Shown: in pieces, positions 18,673 through 27,904 of the stretch | How positions within the stretch are numbered: the first letter of the stretch is position 1 | Layout of the letters: every line of letters begins with the position of its first letter | Source: CAZNPL01 sp964574815 | GTDB taxonomy: Bacteria > Planctomycetota > Phycisphaerae > UBA1845 | Reading direction: 5' to 3' | Assembly: GCA_964574815.1 (NCBI GenBank) | Contig: CAZNPL010000008.1 | Location: 62,001 to 126,000 of the forward strand | DNA: 64,000 bases | The notes under the pieces: generated by a model | Databases searched by the model: none | The model's input: only the letters and a program-made list of their open reading frames with translations | What the model was told of the DNA's origin: nothing | Translations under genes and position numbers: made by a program

Positions 18673-20121
18673 ATGAAAGCAAAAGAGAGAATGAAGATCG
18701 CCCGCCAGGCGATGCCCGAACAGGGCCCGGCCGAGCGAGCTCGTAACTTCCAAGAGGTCAACCTGGGCCTGGAGCTGGAATCCGCCCGCATAGAGGCGAC
18801 TCGGTGCCTGCAATGCAAGACCAGGAACTGCATCGAAGGCTGTCCGGTCGGTGTCGACATTCCGGCCTTCCTCGAAGCCGTCTCAAACGACCGGCTCGAT
18901 GAGGCCGCGGAAATCCTTCTCAAAGACAACGTCCTGCCCGGTATCACGGGACGCGTCTGCCCGCAGGAAACGCAGTGTGAACAGGTATGCCTCCGCGGCA
19001 AGAAGGGAGAACCCGTGGCCGTGGGCTACCTCGAACGATTCGTCGCCGACTGGGCCCGCGTCAATCGCAAGGATCTGTTCGAGCCGCCGCCCTGGACTAG
19101 CAAGCGAGTGGCCATCGTAGGCTCCGGACCGGCCGGCTTGACCTGCGCCGGTGAGCTGGCCAAACGCGGGCACCGGGTCACCATTTTCGAAGCCCTGCAT
19201 CAACCCGGCGGTGTCTTGATATACGGCATCCCGGAATTCCGCCTGCCCAACGAGATCGTCGAGAACGAAGTTCAACTGCTGCGCGATCGCGGCGTCGAGA
19301 TCATCACCGACTGCGTCATCGGCCAGACGTACACCATCGACGAGCTGATGGGCGAAGAGGGATTTGATGCGGTCTTCATCGCAAACGGTGCGGGGCTGCC
19401 GGTTTTCCAGGGCGTGCCGGGGGAGAATCTCAAGGGTGTGTACTCCGCCAACGAGTTCCTCACACGCGTCAACCTGATGGGGGCTTACGATTTTGAGCAC
19501 AACGAGACGCCGGTGATGAAGTTCACACAGGCGGTTGTTGTGGGCGGGGGCAACACGGCGATGGACGCTGTCCGCACGGCCAGGCGGCTGGGGGCGGACC
19601 CGGCCACGCTCGTGTACCGCCGGTCAAGGGCCGAAATGCCCGCCCGCGTCGAAGAGGTCAAGCACGCCGAAGAGGAGGGCGTGCAGTTGCGCCTGCTATG
19701 CAACCCGATCGAGATCCTCGGCGACGAGAACGGTTGGGTGCGCGCCCTTCGCTGTGTTCAGATGGAGCTGGGCGAACCGGACGATTCCGGCCGGCGCCGC
19801 CCCGTCCCGATCGAAGGGAGCGAGTTCGAATTACCCTGCCAGGTGTTTATCGAAGCGATTGGCACCCGTGCCAATCCGTTGCTGACCCAGACCACGTTGG
19901 ACCTGAAGGTCAATAAGTGGGGCTACATCGAGATCGACGACAACAACATGACCAGCAAGCCCGGCGTATTCGCCGGCGGCGACATCGTCCGAGGCGCGGC
20001 CACCGTGATTTTGGCCATGGGTGACGGCAAGACAACGGCGGATTCAATACACAAGTACTTGATGAACGAGAGTAGCGAACAGCCGCAGGACGAAACTAAA
20101 GAAGCGGTCGGTAGCGCGTAG
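18673..20121 (+). CDS. NADPH-dependent glutamate synthase small chain-like / NfnB-like subunit
   Basis: 482 residues. The N-terminal iron-sulfur domain has RCLQCKTRNCIEGCPVGVDI and a second cysteine set in GRVCPQETQCEQVCLRG. Next come the FAD motif VGSGPAGLTCAGELAKRG (~150) and an NADPH motif VVVGGGNTAMDAVRTARRLG (~290). The C-terminus has GVFAGGDIVRGAATVILAMGDGK. This layout is shared by GltD, the NfnAB large subunit and sulfide dehydrogenase SudA. Because an NfnA-like partner is encoded directly upstream, an NfnAB/SudAB-type complex is favoured over glutamate synthase; no gltB is nearby. Bifurcation itself cannot be proven from sequence. Confidence 0.88.
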   Translation: MKAKERMKIARQAMPEQGPAERARNFQEVNLGLELESARIEATRCLQCKTRNCIEGCPVGVDIPAFLEAVSNDRLDEAAEILLKDNVLPGITGRVCPQETQCEQVCLRGKKGEPVAVGYLERFVADWARVNRKDLFEPPPWTSKRVAIVGSGPAGLTCAGELAKRGHRVTIFEALHQPGGVLIYGIPEFRLPNEIVENEVQLLRDRGVEIITDCVIGQTYTIDELMGEEGFDAVFIANGAGLPVFQGVPGENLKGVYSANEFLTRVNLMGAYDFEHNETPVMKFTQAVVVGGGNTAMDAVRTARRLGADPATLVYRRSRAEMPARVEEVKHAEEEGVQLRLLCNPIEILGDENGWVRALRCVQMELGEPDDSGRRRPVPIEGSEFELPCQVFIEAIGTRANPLLTQTTLDLKVNKWGYIEIDDNNMTSKPGVFAGGDIVRGAATVILAMGDGKTTADSIHKYLMNESSEQPQDETKEAVGSA

Positions 20122-20262
20122 GGGAGAAGACAGGAGTCACGCTATTACCTGATCCTGGCGCGGGACTTGTGATACGCCGAAACGGACACCCTCCTGGAGT
20201 ATCTTGATGAGGTGGGCAGGATTCTCGACTCGTACACGCGCTCGATCCTGACTCCTCTCTTC

Positions 20263-21588
20263 TCATTCGTGCCGCAGCGCGTCGATGGGATGCAGAATCG
20301 CCGCCTTGAATGCCGGGATGATGCCAAAGACGATGCCGACGCCGGCTGAGAAGCCGATGGCGATGGCCACGGCCCAGAAAGGCACGTCGATCTGCACCAT
20401 CTTCGGGTGAAGCGAGGCGATGTGGCAGATCGTATACCCAAATGTGATTCCTATGACGCCGCCGACGGTGGCTAACACCACTGCCTCGGTAAGAAACTGA
20501 AACAGGATGTCCCGGCGTCTGCCGCCGACGCTCTTGCGCAGTCCGATCTCGCGGGTCCGCTCGGTCACGGACACGAGCATCACATTCATGATGCCGATCC
20601 CGCCCACGATCAGCGAAATGCCCACGATGCCGGCCAGCACGCTGGTGGCCACCATCTTGACGCGTTCGAAGTCGCGCAGGAATTCGTCCTGGCGAAAGAT
20701 GCGAAAATCGTTCGGCTCACCCGGTCTGATGTTGTGCCGCTCGCGCAGCACGCTCGTGATCTGCAGTGACGCCTCCTCCACGACGTCCTCCCCTTCAGCC
20801 TCGACGAGAAACGGCAGCCACCGGCGGAAGAACGGGTTCATCTTCAACGCGGTGGTGTAGGGTACGATGACCAGATCATCGAGGGTCTCGCCCATCATGT
20901 CGCCCTTGGCCTCAAGCAGGCCAAGCACCTGAAACCGCAGGCCGTCCAGATAGATGTAGTCGCCGACGATCTTCTCGTCGCATTCGAGCTGCCGGAGGAT
21001 GTCGCGCCCGAGGACGCACACGTGATTGGAGTGCTCCACGTCGATCGGCCCGAAGAAGCGTCCCTTGTCGACGAAGTATTTGCGGATGGTCTGGAACTGC
21101 TCGGTGGCGCCGCGCATCTCGGCGCCGTCGAACTTCTCGCGCCCGTACTCGATGGTCGGACTGTAAAAGACCAGCGGCGAGATGCGGCGAATCTTGTCGC
21201 ACTGGGCGGTGACTGCCCGCACGTCCTCGACGTCCATCACGACGCGGCCCCACATGCGGCCGTGCGGACCCGATGGAAACTGCGGAAACACCACCAGCAT
21301 GTTCGTCCCGAAGCCCCGCAGCATCTCCGTCATGTAATTGCCGAAACCCTGCACGAACGAGACCACCGTGATGGTCGACGTCACGCCGATCACAATCCCC
21401 AACGTGGTTAATACCGAGCGAGCCTTGTTCGCCCAGATCTGCACCAGCGCCGTCAGGACGTTCTGAACATGCCGGTCGGCAGCCGCGCCCAGTTCGAGCA
21501 CCAAACGCCCCGGCGCCGTCAGAACGCGAAGCGTCCGTCGCGCGGCTCGCGAGTCGACTCCCGGTCTGACAGCCGCTTGCAAGGACAT
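20263..21588 (-). CDS. MacB/FtsX-type ABC transporter permease 1
   Basis: 441 residues. Helix 1 near 60-85 (IWANKARSVLTTLGIVIGVT) is followed by a large periplasmic MacB_PCD domain of about 200 residues. A C-terminal FtsX domain with three helices follows, starting VATSVLAGIVGISLIVGGIGIMNVML and including the ERTREIGLRKSVGGRRRDIL coupling segment. It is the last gene of a minus-strand run and starts 7 bp after the paralogous permease ends. With one ATPase and two unequal permeases the complex may be a heterodimer. Cargo unknown. Confidence 0.9.
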   Translation of the reverse strand: MSLQAAVRPGVDSRAARRTLRVLTAPGRLVLELGAAADRHVQNVLTALVQIWANKARSVLTTLGIVIGVTSTITVVSFVQGFGNYMTEMLRGFGTNMLVVFPQFPSGPHGRMWGRVVMDVEDVRAVTAQCDKIRRISPLVFYSPTIEYGREKFDGAEMRGATEQFQTIRKYFVDKGRFFGPIDVEHSNHVCVLGRDILRQLECDEKIVGDYIYLDGLRFQVLGLLEAKGDMMGETLDDLVIVPYTTALKMNPFFRRWLPFLVEAEGEDVVEEASLQITSVLRERHNIRPGEPNDFRIFRQDEFLRDFERVKMVATSVLAGIVGISLIVGGIGIMNVMLVSVTERTREIGLRKSVGGRRRDILFQFLTEAVVLATVGGVIGITFGYTICHIASLHPKMVQIDVPFWAVAIAIGFSAGVGIVFGIIPAFKAAILHPIDALRHE

Positions 21589-21595
21589 CGCTCGT

Positions 21596-22873
21596 TCACT
21601 CGTGCCTCAACGCGTCGATCGGACTCAATATGGCGGCCTTGAAGGCCGGAATCATGCCGAAGACGATGCCCGTACCGGTGGAGCACAACAGCGCAATCGC
21701 CACCGCCCACCACGGCACAGTGACCTGAACCATCTGTGGATGCAGCGATGCGACGTGCGCAATCCCGTAGCCCAGTGCGATCCCCACCATGCCGCCCAGC
21801 GTGCACAGCACGATCGCTTCGGTCAAAAACTGCAGCATGATGTCGCGCCGCCGCCCCCCGACACTCTTACGCAGCCCGATCTCGTGAGTCCGTTCCGTCA
21901 CCGACACTAGCATCATGTTCATGATGCCGATCCCGCCCACCAGCAGCGAAATGCTGACGATCCCCGCCAGTATGCTGGATGCGATGTTGCGCACCTGTTC
22001 GAACTCGCGCAGTGCCTGATCCTGCCGCTGGATGCGGAAGTCGTCCGGCTGACCCTCCTGCAGCCCGTGGCGCCGGCGCAGCACACGCGTCATCTGGGCA
22101 TACGCGCTGTCCACATGCTCCTCATCGATCGCCTCAGCCAGGAAGGACGTCCTCGTCCGCAACTCGGGGTATAGCTTCAAGGCGGTTGTGTAAGGAATCA
22201 TGATGGTCTTGTCCTGATCATCGCCGTGAAAGCTGCCCTTCGTCTCGAGCAGCCCGATGACCAGGAAGCGGGCGTCGTCGATGTGCACGTACTCGCCGAT
22301 GATGGTCTGATCGCACCCCAGGAGCCGCAGCAGCGTACGCCCGAGAACGGCCACGTAGGCTCCGTTCTCGATGTCGACCGGTCCGAAAAAGCGCCCCGCG
22401 TCGGCGTGGAAGTTGCGAATGACCTGGTAGTCCTCCGAGACGCCGCGGATGGGAATCTCGTCGGCTGTGTCGTGCCCGTAAGACACTTTCGCGTCGCCGG
22501 TGAAAATGAACGGACTGATGCGCCCGACATGCGAGCACCCGGCTCGAACTGCTTCGATATCCTCCATTTCGAGCGTGACGCGGCGCAACCCGTGTTGGTG
22601 CCAACCCCGAGGCCAGTAGGGATGGACCACCATGTACTGGGTGCCGTAACCGCGCACCATCTCGGTCATGTATTCGCCGAACCCCTGCACGATCGCGACA
22701 ACGGTGATGATGGAGGTCACCGCGATAATGATGCCGAGGGTCGTAAGAACGGACCGCCCCTTGTTCGCCCAGATCTGCACGAGAGCGGTCACCACGTTCT
22801 GAACGTTGCGCGCCAGGCTCGCCAGAACCCAGTGCCGGAGACGAACGGGAATGCGCGCGATCGATCGAATCAT
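21596..22873 (-). CDS. MacB/FtsX-type ABC transporter permease 2
   Basis: 425 residues and a clear paralogue of the neighbouring permease: IWANKGRSVLTTLGIIIAVT in helix 1, a periplasmic domain, then SSILAGIVSISLLVGGIGIM and ERTHEIGLRKSVGGRRRDIM. The start at 22873 overlaps the ATPase stop by ATGA, so the genes are translationally coupled. The periplasmic parts of the two permeases are similar but clearly diverged, which suggests each contributes a distinct half. Confidence 0.9.
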   Translation of the reverse strand: MIRSIARIPVRLRHWVLASLARNVQNVVTALVQIWANKGRSVLTTLGIIIAVTSIITVVAIVQGFGEYMTEMVRGYGTQYMVVHPYWPRGWHQHGLRRVTLEMEDIEAVRAGCSHVGRISPFIFTGDAKVSYGHDTADEIPIRGVSEDYQVIRNFHADAGRFFGPVDIENGAYVAVLGRTLLRLLGCDQTIIGEYVHIDDARFLVIGLLETKGSFHGDDQDKTIMIPYTTALKLYPELRTRTSFLAEAIDEEHVDSAYAQMTRVLRRRHGLQEGQPDDFRIQRQDQALREFEQVRNIASSILAGIVSISLLVGGIGIMNMMLVSVTERTHEIGLRKSVGGRRRDIMLQFLTEAIVLCTLGGMVGIALGYGIAHVASLHPQMVQVTVPWWAVAIALLCSTGTGIVFGMIPAFKAAILSPIDALRHE

Positions 22874-23613
22874 GTGAGCGCCGAAGCAAAACTGCTCTCT
22901 TTGGACGCCACGCGCTGGTGGCCGTTGGTACGCTCGTCGGACATCACGAGACCGTCGCGAAGCGTGATGACGCGGCTGCACCGTGCGGCGATGTGCGACT
23001 CATGAGTGACGATGATGATCGTCTGACCCTCTCGGTGCAGCGAGTCGAAGATGTTCATGATCTCCTCGCCCGTCTGGGAGTCCAGATTGCCTGTAGGCTC
23101 GTCGGCCAGGATAATGTCCGGCTCCTGAGCCAGCGCGCGGGCGATCGCCACGCGCTGCTTCTGACCGCCGGAGAGCTGGTTGGGGTGATGGTGTGCCCGA
23201 TCGGTCAGCCCGACCCGGTCGAGCGCCGCAATGGCCCGCCGCTTCTTGCGCGTCACCTGAGCATACATCAGCGGCAACTGCACGTTCTTGAGCGCCGTCG
23301 TCCGCGGCAACAGCTCGAAGGACTGAAAGACGAATCCTATCTGGCCCCCTCGGATGCGCGCCAGGCGTGACTGCGACAGCCTCGATACGTCCTTGCCGTG
23401 CAGGTGGTACTTGCCGCCCGTGGGAATGTCGAGGCAGCCGAGGATATTCATCAAGGTGCTCTTGCCCGACCCGCTGGCACCCATGATCGCCACGTATTCG
23501 TTTTCAGCGATGTCCAAAGTGAGGCCGCGAAGAGCGCGGACCAACTCCGTTCCGACCCGGTACGTCTTTTCGAGATCAACCAACCGAATCAGTGGGTCGC
23601 CGTTCGCACTCAC
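22870..23613 (-). CDS. MacB/LolD-type ABC transporter ATP-binding protein
   Basis: 247 residues. Walker A is GASGSGKST (~residue 41), the signature LSGGQKQRVAIARAL, Walker B IILADEPTGNLDS, and the switch histidine lies in IIIVTHESH. The E-P-T-G-N-L-D form is typical of the MacB/LolD/FtsE group. The start is GTG at 23613, overlapping the stop of the membrane-fusion gene; its own stop overlaps permease 2. It powers the two adjacent permeases. Confidence 0.92.
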   Translation of the reverse strand: MSANGDPLIRLVDLEKTYRVGTELVRALRGLTLDIAENEYVAIMGASGSGKSTLMNILGCLDIPTGGKYHLHGKDVSRLSQSRLARIRGGQIGFVFQSFELLPRTTALKNVQLPLMYAQVTRKKRRAIAALDRVGLTDRAHHHPNQLSGGQKQRVAIARALAQEPDIILADEPTGNLDSQTGEEIMNIFDSLHREGQTIIIVTHESHIAARCSRVITLRDGLVMSDERTNGHQRVASKESSFASALT

Positions 23614-25019
23614 GGTGTTCCCCCCGAGGCGACGGTCCGACCGCCGTCCTCTGAATTCGTGGATTCATCGCCGGACTCGGTGTCGCCGTCCTCGTCGACG
23701 AGTTGCTGGTCCTCGCCCTCAGCCGCCTCCGATTCTTCGGCCCCCTCTTTCTTTTCCTCCTCGGCGAGAGCGACCTTGCGACCGTCCTTGAGCTGGTCCA
23801 GACTGCGATACGGGCCGACGATGACGTTGTCCCCCATCGTGATCCCATCGACGATCTCCACGCGCCGGGTGTCGGCGATGCCCGGCTCGATCAGGCGGAT
23901 ACGAGCCGCTTCGTCCTCCATCACGTAAACGACCTTGATGTACTGCGCCTGCCGCGCCCGCTCGGATAACTTCAACTCGCCCTGCCGGCGGTCGTACTCC
24001 ACAACGATCGAGTCGGCCAGCTCCTTGCGAAGACGGTGGACAACGGCCTCGACCGGAATCGTGATCGCCTCCTCGCTTCGAGCAACTTCAATCTCCACAT
24101 TGGCGGTCATCCCCGGCTTGATGCGCCGATCGTCAGATAAAACATCCAGAAGCGTTTCAAACGTAACGACATCCCGTCCGACTTGTTTCGTGCCTGCCGC
24201 CGCTACACGAACGACCTCCGCCGGAACCGGGCGATCCTGGTCGGCTTGCAGATACACGCGGGCGGGTTGACCGGGGTTTACGTGGGGAACGTCCACTTCA
24301 TCGACCCGAGCCCGCACGCGCATCTTCGACAGGTCGCTGATTGTCATGATGACCGTCCCGGGGTTGTTCATCGTCCCGGTGACGACCACCTCGCCCTGCT
24401 TGGCGTTGAGCTTGGAGATCACGCCGTCGATAGGCGATTCGATCACGGTCCGCTTGAGGTCCTCCCGCATACGTTTGAGCTGGGCCGCCGCCTCCACCAG
24501 CTCCTGTTGCCGCATCTCCAGCGTGGCACGTGCCTTCTTCCGAATCGTCATGTAGTCGGCCATCTCGATCGGGTTCGTCGCATTACGCTCCGAAAGCTCC
24601 ATCTGACGCTCGCAGTCGCGCTCTGCTTTATCGATGTCGGCTTGGGCCACCTTGATGGCCGCCTTGAGTTGCCCGATCCGGGCCTCGGCGGACTCAATCG
24701 CCGCCACGAGGTCAGCATCGTCGAGGCGGCAGAGCAAGTCGCCCTCTTTAACGAAGTCGCCCTCCTCCACCGGCATATGCTCGATCTTCGCGACTACCTC
24801 CGAACTGATGTCCACTTCCAGCACGGACTCGACATCACCCGGCGCCTGCACCAGCCGGATAATCGGGGACCGCTCCGGCTCGGCCACTTTGACCGTCAAG
24901 GCCACCTCCTCGGCCACGTGCAGCAGCGGCTTGTCGTCCTCGTCGCGACGCAGCCGCCCGAGCGTAAAGACCGCTCCACTGATCAAGACCAATCCGAGTA
25001 GCGTCAATATGCCTCTCAT
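23610..25019 (-). CDS. MacA/HlyD-like membrane-fusion protein with acidic tail
   Basis: 469 residues. One N-terminal helix (GILTLLGLVLISGAVFTLG) anchors the protein. A lipoyl-type half-motif (VEEGDFVKEGDLLCRLDDAD) leads into a coiled-coil hairpin (~115-205), then the second half (ESPIDGVISKLNAKQGEVV) and beta-barrel. Such proteins bridge an inner-membrane ABC pump and an outer-membrane channel. The last ~60 residues are strikingly acidic (EEEKKEGAEESEAAEGEDQQ and beyond), which is unusual. ATG 25019 has GGGAG upstream. Its stop overlaps the ATPase start. Confidence 0.88.
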   Translation of the reverse strand: MRGILTLLGLVLISGAVFTLGRLRRDEDDKPLLHVAEEVALTVKVAEPERSPIIRLVQAPGDVESVLEVDISSEVVAKIEHMPVEEGDFVKEGDLLCRLDDADLVAAIESAEARIGQLKAAIKVAQADIDKAERDCERQMELSERNATNPIEMADYMTIRKKARATLEMRQQELVEAAAQLKRMREDLKRTVIESPIDGVISKLNAKQGEVVVTGTMNNPGTVIMTISDLSKMRVRARVDEVDVPHVNPGQPARVYLQADQDRPVPAEVVRVAAAGTKQVGRDVVTFETLLDVLSDDRRIKPGMTANVEIEVARSEEAITIPVEAVVHRLRKELADSIVVEYDRRQGELKLSERARQAQYIKVVYVMEDEAARIRLIEPGIADTRRVEIVDGITMGDNVIVGPYRSLDQLKDGRKVALAEEEKKEGAEESEAAEGEDQQLVDEDGDTESGDESTNSEDGGRTVASGGTP

Positions 25020-25062
25020 GCGAAACGCTCCCGGGCCGGGCCTGCCCTGCCGGCCCAACGTG

Positions 25063-25743
25063 TCAGCTGCTCCCCGCGAATTGCAAAGCCGCTCGGCCGC
25101 CCATCGTTACCAGCAGCAGAAGCGTGCACGTGATCACCGCCGCCCACCGGCTGAGCTGACGAGTCACAACCAGCCCGACCGTCACCAGAATCCAGAACCA
25201 GATGCGAAATGGGTCCACGGCCGCCAGCACACTCGGTCCATCGCCGGACGACAGACCACGCAAAGTCGTATCCACTGCGAGTGTTCGATAATGCACCATC
25301 ATGCCGAACTGAATCAGGTGTGCGACCAGAAGAATGAAGGCCGAGTAGGTGCAGATCGACATCAGCGTATGGAACTCCGGCTTGCGGCCGGTCAGTGCCA
25401 CCACCGCGTAAAGCAGCGAGGAGATCAATAGCAGTGACGCCAACAGCGAGATCGGCTTCCATGCCACCGCCTGCAGCCGGGTAATGGTCTTCATGAACTC
25501 GCCCGCCTTGCGGACCTCCTCCATGGAGTCCTTTAGATCGACCCGGTCGACCAGGTCCGTACGGCTCTTTTCAAGATCCGCCAGTTGAATCTCGGTTTGT
25601 TCGTCGACAATCCGGTCGATCAGGCCCGTTTGCACTTGCAGGTAGCCGATCAACATGACCAGCACCAGAAGAATCACCAGGGCCCAGCCGTATGCGCCCG
25701 TGTCTTCGATAAGGCCGAACACCCGCCTCGGCTTCGTATACAT
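25063..25743 (-). CDS. Yip1-family integral membrane protein
   Basis: 226 residues with about five membrane helices: ALVILLVLVMLIGYLQ near the start, then ISLLASLLLISSLLYAVVAL, TYSAFILLVAHLIQFG, IWFWILVTVGLVVTRQ and a last helix near the C-terminus. The arrangement fits Yip1 proteins, which are often encoded beside MacAB-like pumps. It ends 43 bp before the membrane-fusion gene on the same strand, so it belongs to the export operon. The start is uncertain; ATG 25743 was chosen. Role in assembly is inferred. Confidence 0.7.
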   Translation of the reverse strand: MYTKPRRVFGLIEDTGAYGWALVILLVLVMLIGYLQVQTGLIDRIVDEQTEIQLADLEKSRTDLVDRVDLKDSMEEVRKAGEFMKTITRLQAVAWKPISLLASLLLISSLLYAVVALTGRKPEFHTLMSICTYSAFILLVAHLIQFGMMVHYRTLAVDTTLRGLSSGDGPSVLAAVDPFRIWFWILVTVGLVVTRQLSRWAAVITCTLLLLVTMGGRAALQFAGSS

Positions 25744-25869
25744 CAACAAGGTGTGGCGAAGCCCGAGCCCCGCACGGTTTGGTTGCACGCCCGAGGCTTG
25801 CACGGCAGCCCCCAATCAAACGGGTTTGCGCACGACGGATCGCGACCACTCGGCGACCCGCCGTCGGCC

Positions 25870-25875
25870 ATTATA
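25870..25875 (-). promoter_or_regulatory. Candidate -10 box for the Yip1-MacAB operon
   Basis: TATAAT on the minus strand (reads ATTATA on plus) within a short AT-rich patch between the TolC-like gene and the Yip1 gene, about 127 bp before the Yip1 start. No clear -35 was found, so the promoter is tentative. Confidence 0.3.
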
Positions 25876-25958
25876 TTAATATTCGTAAACGGCACGTGGA
25901 TATTGGCCGGCCTTCCACCGTTTTGTGCGCGGCGCGACAACAATTGACAGAAGCCCGC

Positions 25959-27515
25959 TCAGCGGACCGCGTTCCCGTCCTCTTCGAGAAGGTCGAAAAA
26001 CTTGCCCGTAGCGGCACAAAGCTCGGCTACGTTGGCCCCCACGAGGAAAAGCAGCCGCGATATCTCCAGTTCCTGACTTGCGATGTTCTCCCGCCGTTTT
26101 AGAAGATCGTCGATGTTCAGGTTTCCCCGCAGGTACTCCTCGATGCCGGTTTCGTAATCGCGCACGTATTTGGGAAGAGTCTCGATCAACTGGTCGCGGC
26201 TCTCCCCAAGGGTGTCGATCCGAACCAGCGGCTCGAGCGTGTCGGTATAAATGGCGTTCTCGCGGGCCACGATCGCCTGCCTGAACCGGTTGATCCTCGC
26301 CTGGGCTTGACGCGCCAGGCTGTCCGTCACACGCGAATCGACATGACTGATCGCGACGCCGGCTGACACCGACCAATTCGAGTCGCCTTCACTCCGTCCC
26401 CGCCCCTCCAACGTGGACTGCCCGTCCAGCAGCAACGCCAGGTCCCATCGGCCTCGCCGCGCAAGATCCAGTTGCACTTCTGAGTTGACCACCTCGTTTC
26501 GCAGTGTGGCCAGCTCCGGGTCCGTCTCGATACTGAGCAGCAGCCACTGTTCGTGAGTCCCGCGTGTGAACGGGTTGAACGGATCGTCTACCAGATCGAC
26601 CTCCGCGTGAAATGGGATGCCCGCGGCCGCCTTCAGCCGCGCGAGGTCGATCTGGAATCGCCCCCCGACGTTTCGAGCATTTGAGCTGACGCTGGCGATC
26701 TCAGCCTCGACGCGCTGTCGGTCGGCGGTTACATCCCGACCGTCGATGGCATTTACGCGTTCGAGCAGGCGCTCCAGGTCGGCGGCCCAGCGCGTTTGAA
26801 TGTCCACCTGATGCCGAAGGTTCACCACCTCGTGAAACCGGAACAGGACGTTTTGAAGTCGGTTGCGGACCGTCTGAATGTAATTCAACTGCGCGTCGTT
26901 CAGTTCATTCCGCCGAAAAATGTCCTCGCTGGTCCTGGCGAGTTTCTGGCGCGATACCCACAACGGGTATCGCAACGCCGCGGCCACGAACGGGCGGTTG
27001 CCGATGTCGTCACCCTCCTCATCAGTCAAATAGCCCAACGAGACGTCCAGCTCGGTCGTGTCGAAGAAACGCTTCTCGATGCCCAGCTCCACGGCGTGGC
27101 TGCGTGTGCGAACCACATCCTCGGCCTCGGCCCGCGCCTCGCCCGCCGTGTTCGTGAAGCTTAGCTGCGGCGTGAGTGCGTCGCGCGACGTATAGAAGAA
27201 GTCGTAACGGGCCTCCTCCGACTTGAAACGCTGATAGCTCGACTTGATGTCGGGCTGCAGATCGAAGGCCACGGATATGAGCGAACGCGGCGTCAGGACG
27301 TACTTGTCACCGTCCGGTTTCCGCGTCAGTCGCGCGCGGTCCGGTACGACGTCCGATGCCGCAGGCACAGGAAGTTGAACCTCACGCGTCATCACCTGCG
27401 AGGGGACCTTCCCTGCGCAGCCCCACGTCAGCAACTGGGTGATGGCAAACGCCAGGGAGTACCATCCGATATGGTTCCGACTGACGGCTATTCGGCAATC
27501 GTCTGCTGGGCGCAT
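25959..27515 (-). CDS. TolC-like outer-membrane efflux protein
   Basis: 518 residues. An N-terminal signal (LAFAITQLLTWGC) ends in a cysteine, so it may be a lipoprotein, although the lipobox is imperfect. The rest is long amphipathic helix with two internal repeats as in TolC: RFKSEEARYDFFYTSRDALT near residue 90 and DLARRGRWDLALLLDG near 350, then heptad helices ending DLLKRRENIASQELEIS. It would form the outer channel for the MacAB-type pump encoded downstream on the same strand after a 215-bp gap. Confidence 0.82.
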   Translation of the reverse strand: MRPADDCRIAVSRNHIGWYSLAFAITQLLTWGCAGKVPSQVMTREVQLPVPAASDVVPDRARLTRKPDGDKYVLTPRSLISVAFDLQPDIKSSYQRFKSEEARYDFFYTSRDALTPQLSFTNTAGEARAEAEDVVRTRSHAVELGIEKRFFDTTELDVSLGYLTDEEGDDIGNRPFVAAALRYPLWVSRQKLARTSEDIFRRNELNDAQLNYIQTVRNRLQNVLFRFHEVVNLRHQVDIQTRWAADLERLLERVNAIDGRDVTADRQRVEAEIASVSSNARNVGGRFQIDLARLKAAAGIPFHAEVDLVDDPFNPFTRGTHEQWLLLSIETDPELATLRNEVVNSEVQLDLARRGRWDLALLLDGQSTLEGRGRSEGDSNWSVSAGVAISHVDSRVTDSLARQAQARINRFRQAIVARENAIYTDTLEPLVRIDTLGESRDQLIETLPKYVRDYETGIEEYLRGNLNIDDLLKRRENIASQELEISRLLFLVGANVAELCAATGKFFDLLEEDGNAVR

Positions 27516-27904
27516 TAACCGTTACGATCGACCTCCATGTCAGCAGCTCATGCGTTCCCCAAAGCAATCCGGCATGTTGACCCGAAATGTAGATCACCGA
27601 CGCCGTGACCGCAACGTCCGCCGCGCACTTCCGGATCCCCATTCCGACCTACGCTACCAACTGCACGAGGCAAGGCCACCCCCCCGGAGACCTGATGAAG
27701 ACCTCCGGTCACTGGCGGTTTCCCGGCCATTCCTTCCCTGGAATCCCAATCGTCGTCCTCCATCCCGCCGATACACCTGATAGGAGCGTTACCTTGCCCC
27801 AACCTTTTCGGACGCCCTGTGCGCCGACCGCTGAGCCATCAAAGATGATTTTGAAAACCGCCCAGCCTCGTTATGCTGTGCTTGATGACTCGAGGGCGGT
27901 CTCG
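27516..27904. other. Divergent intergenic region
   Basis: About 390 bp between the leftward TolC-like gene and the rightward ABC ATPase. The ATPase frame stays open through it, but the extra N-terminus looks non-coding (Pro/His/Thr-rich). No firm promoter was found. Confidence 0.4.
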
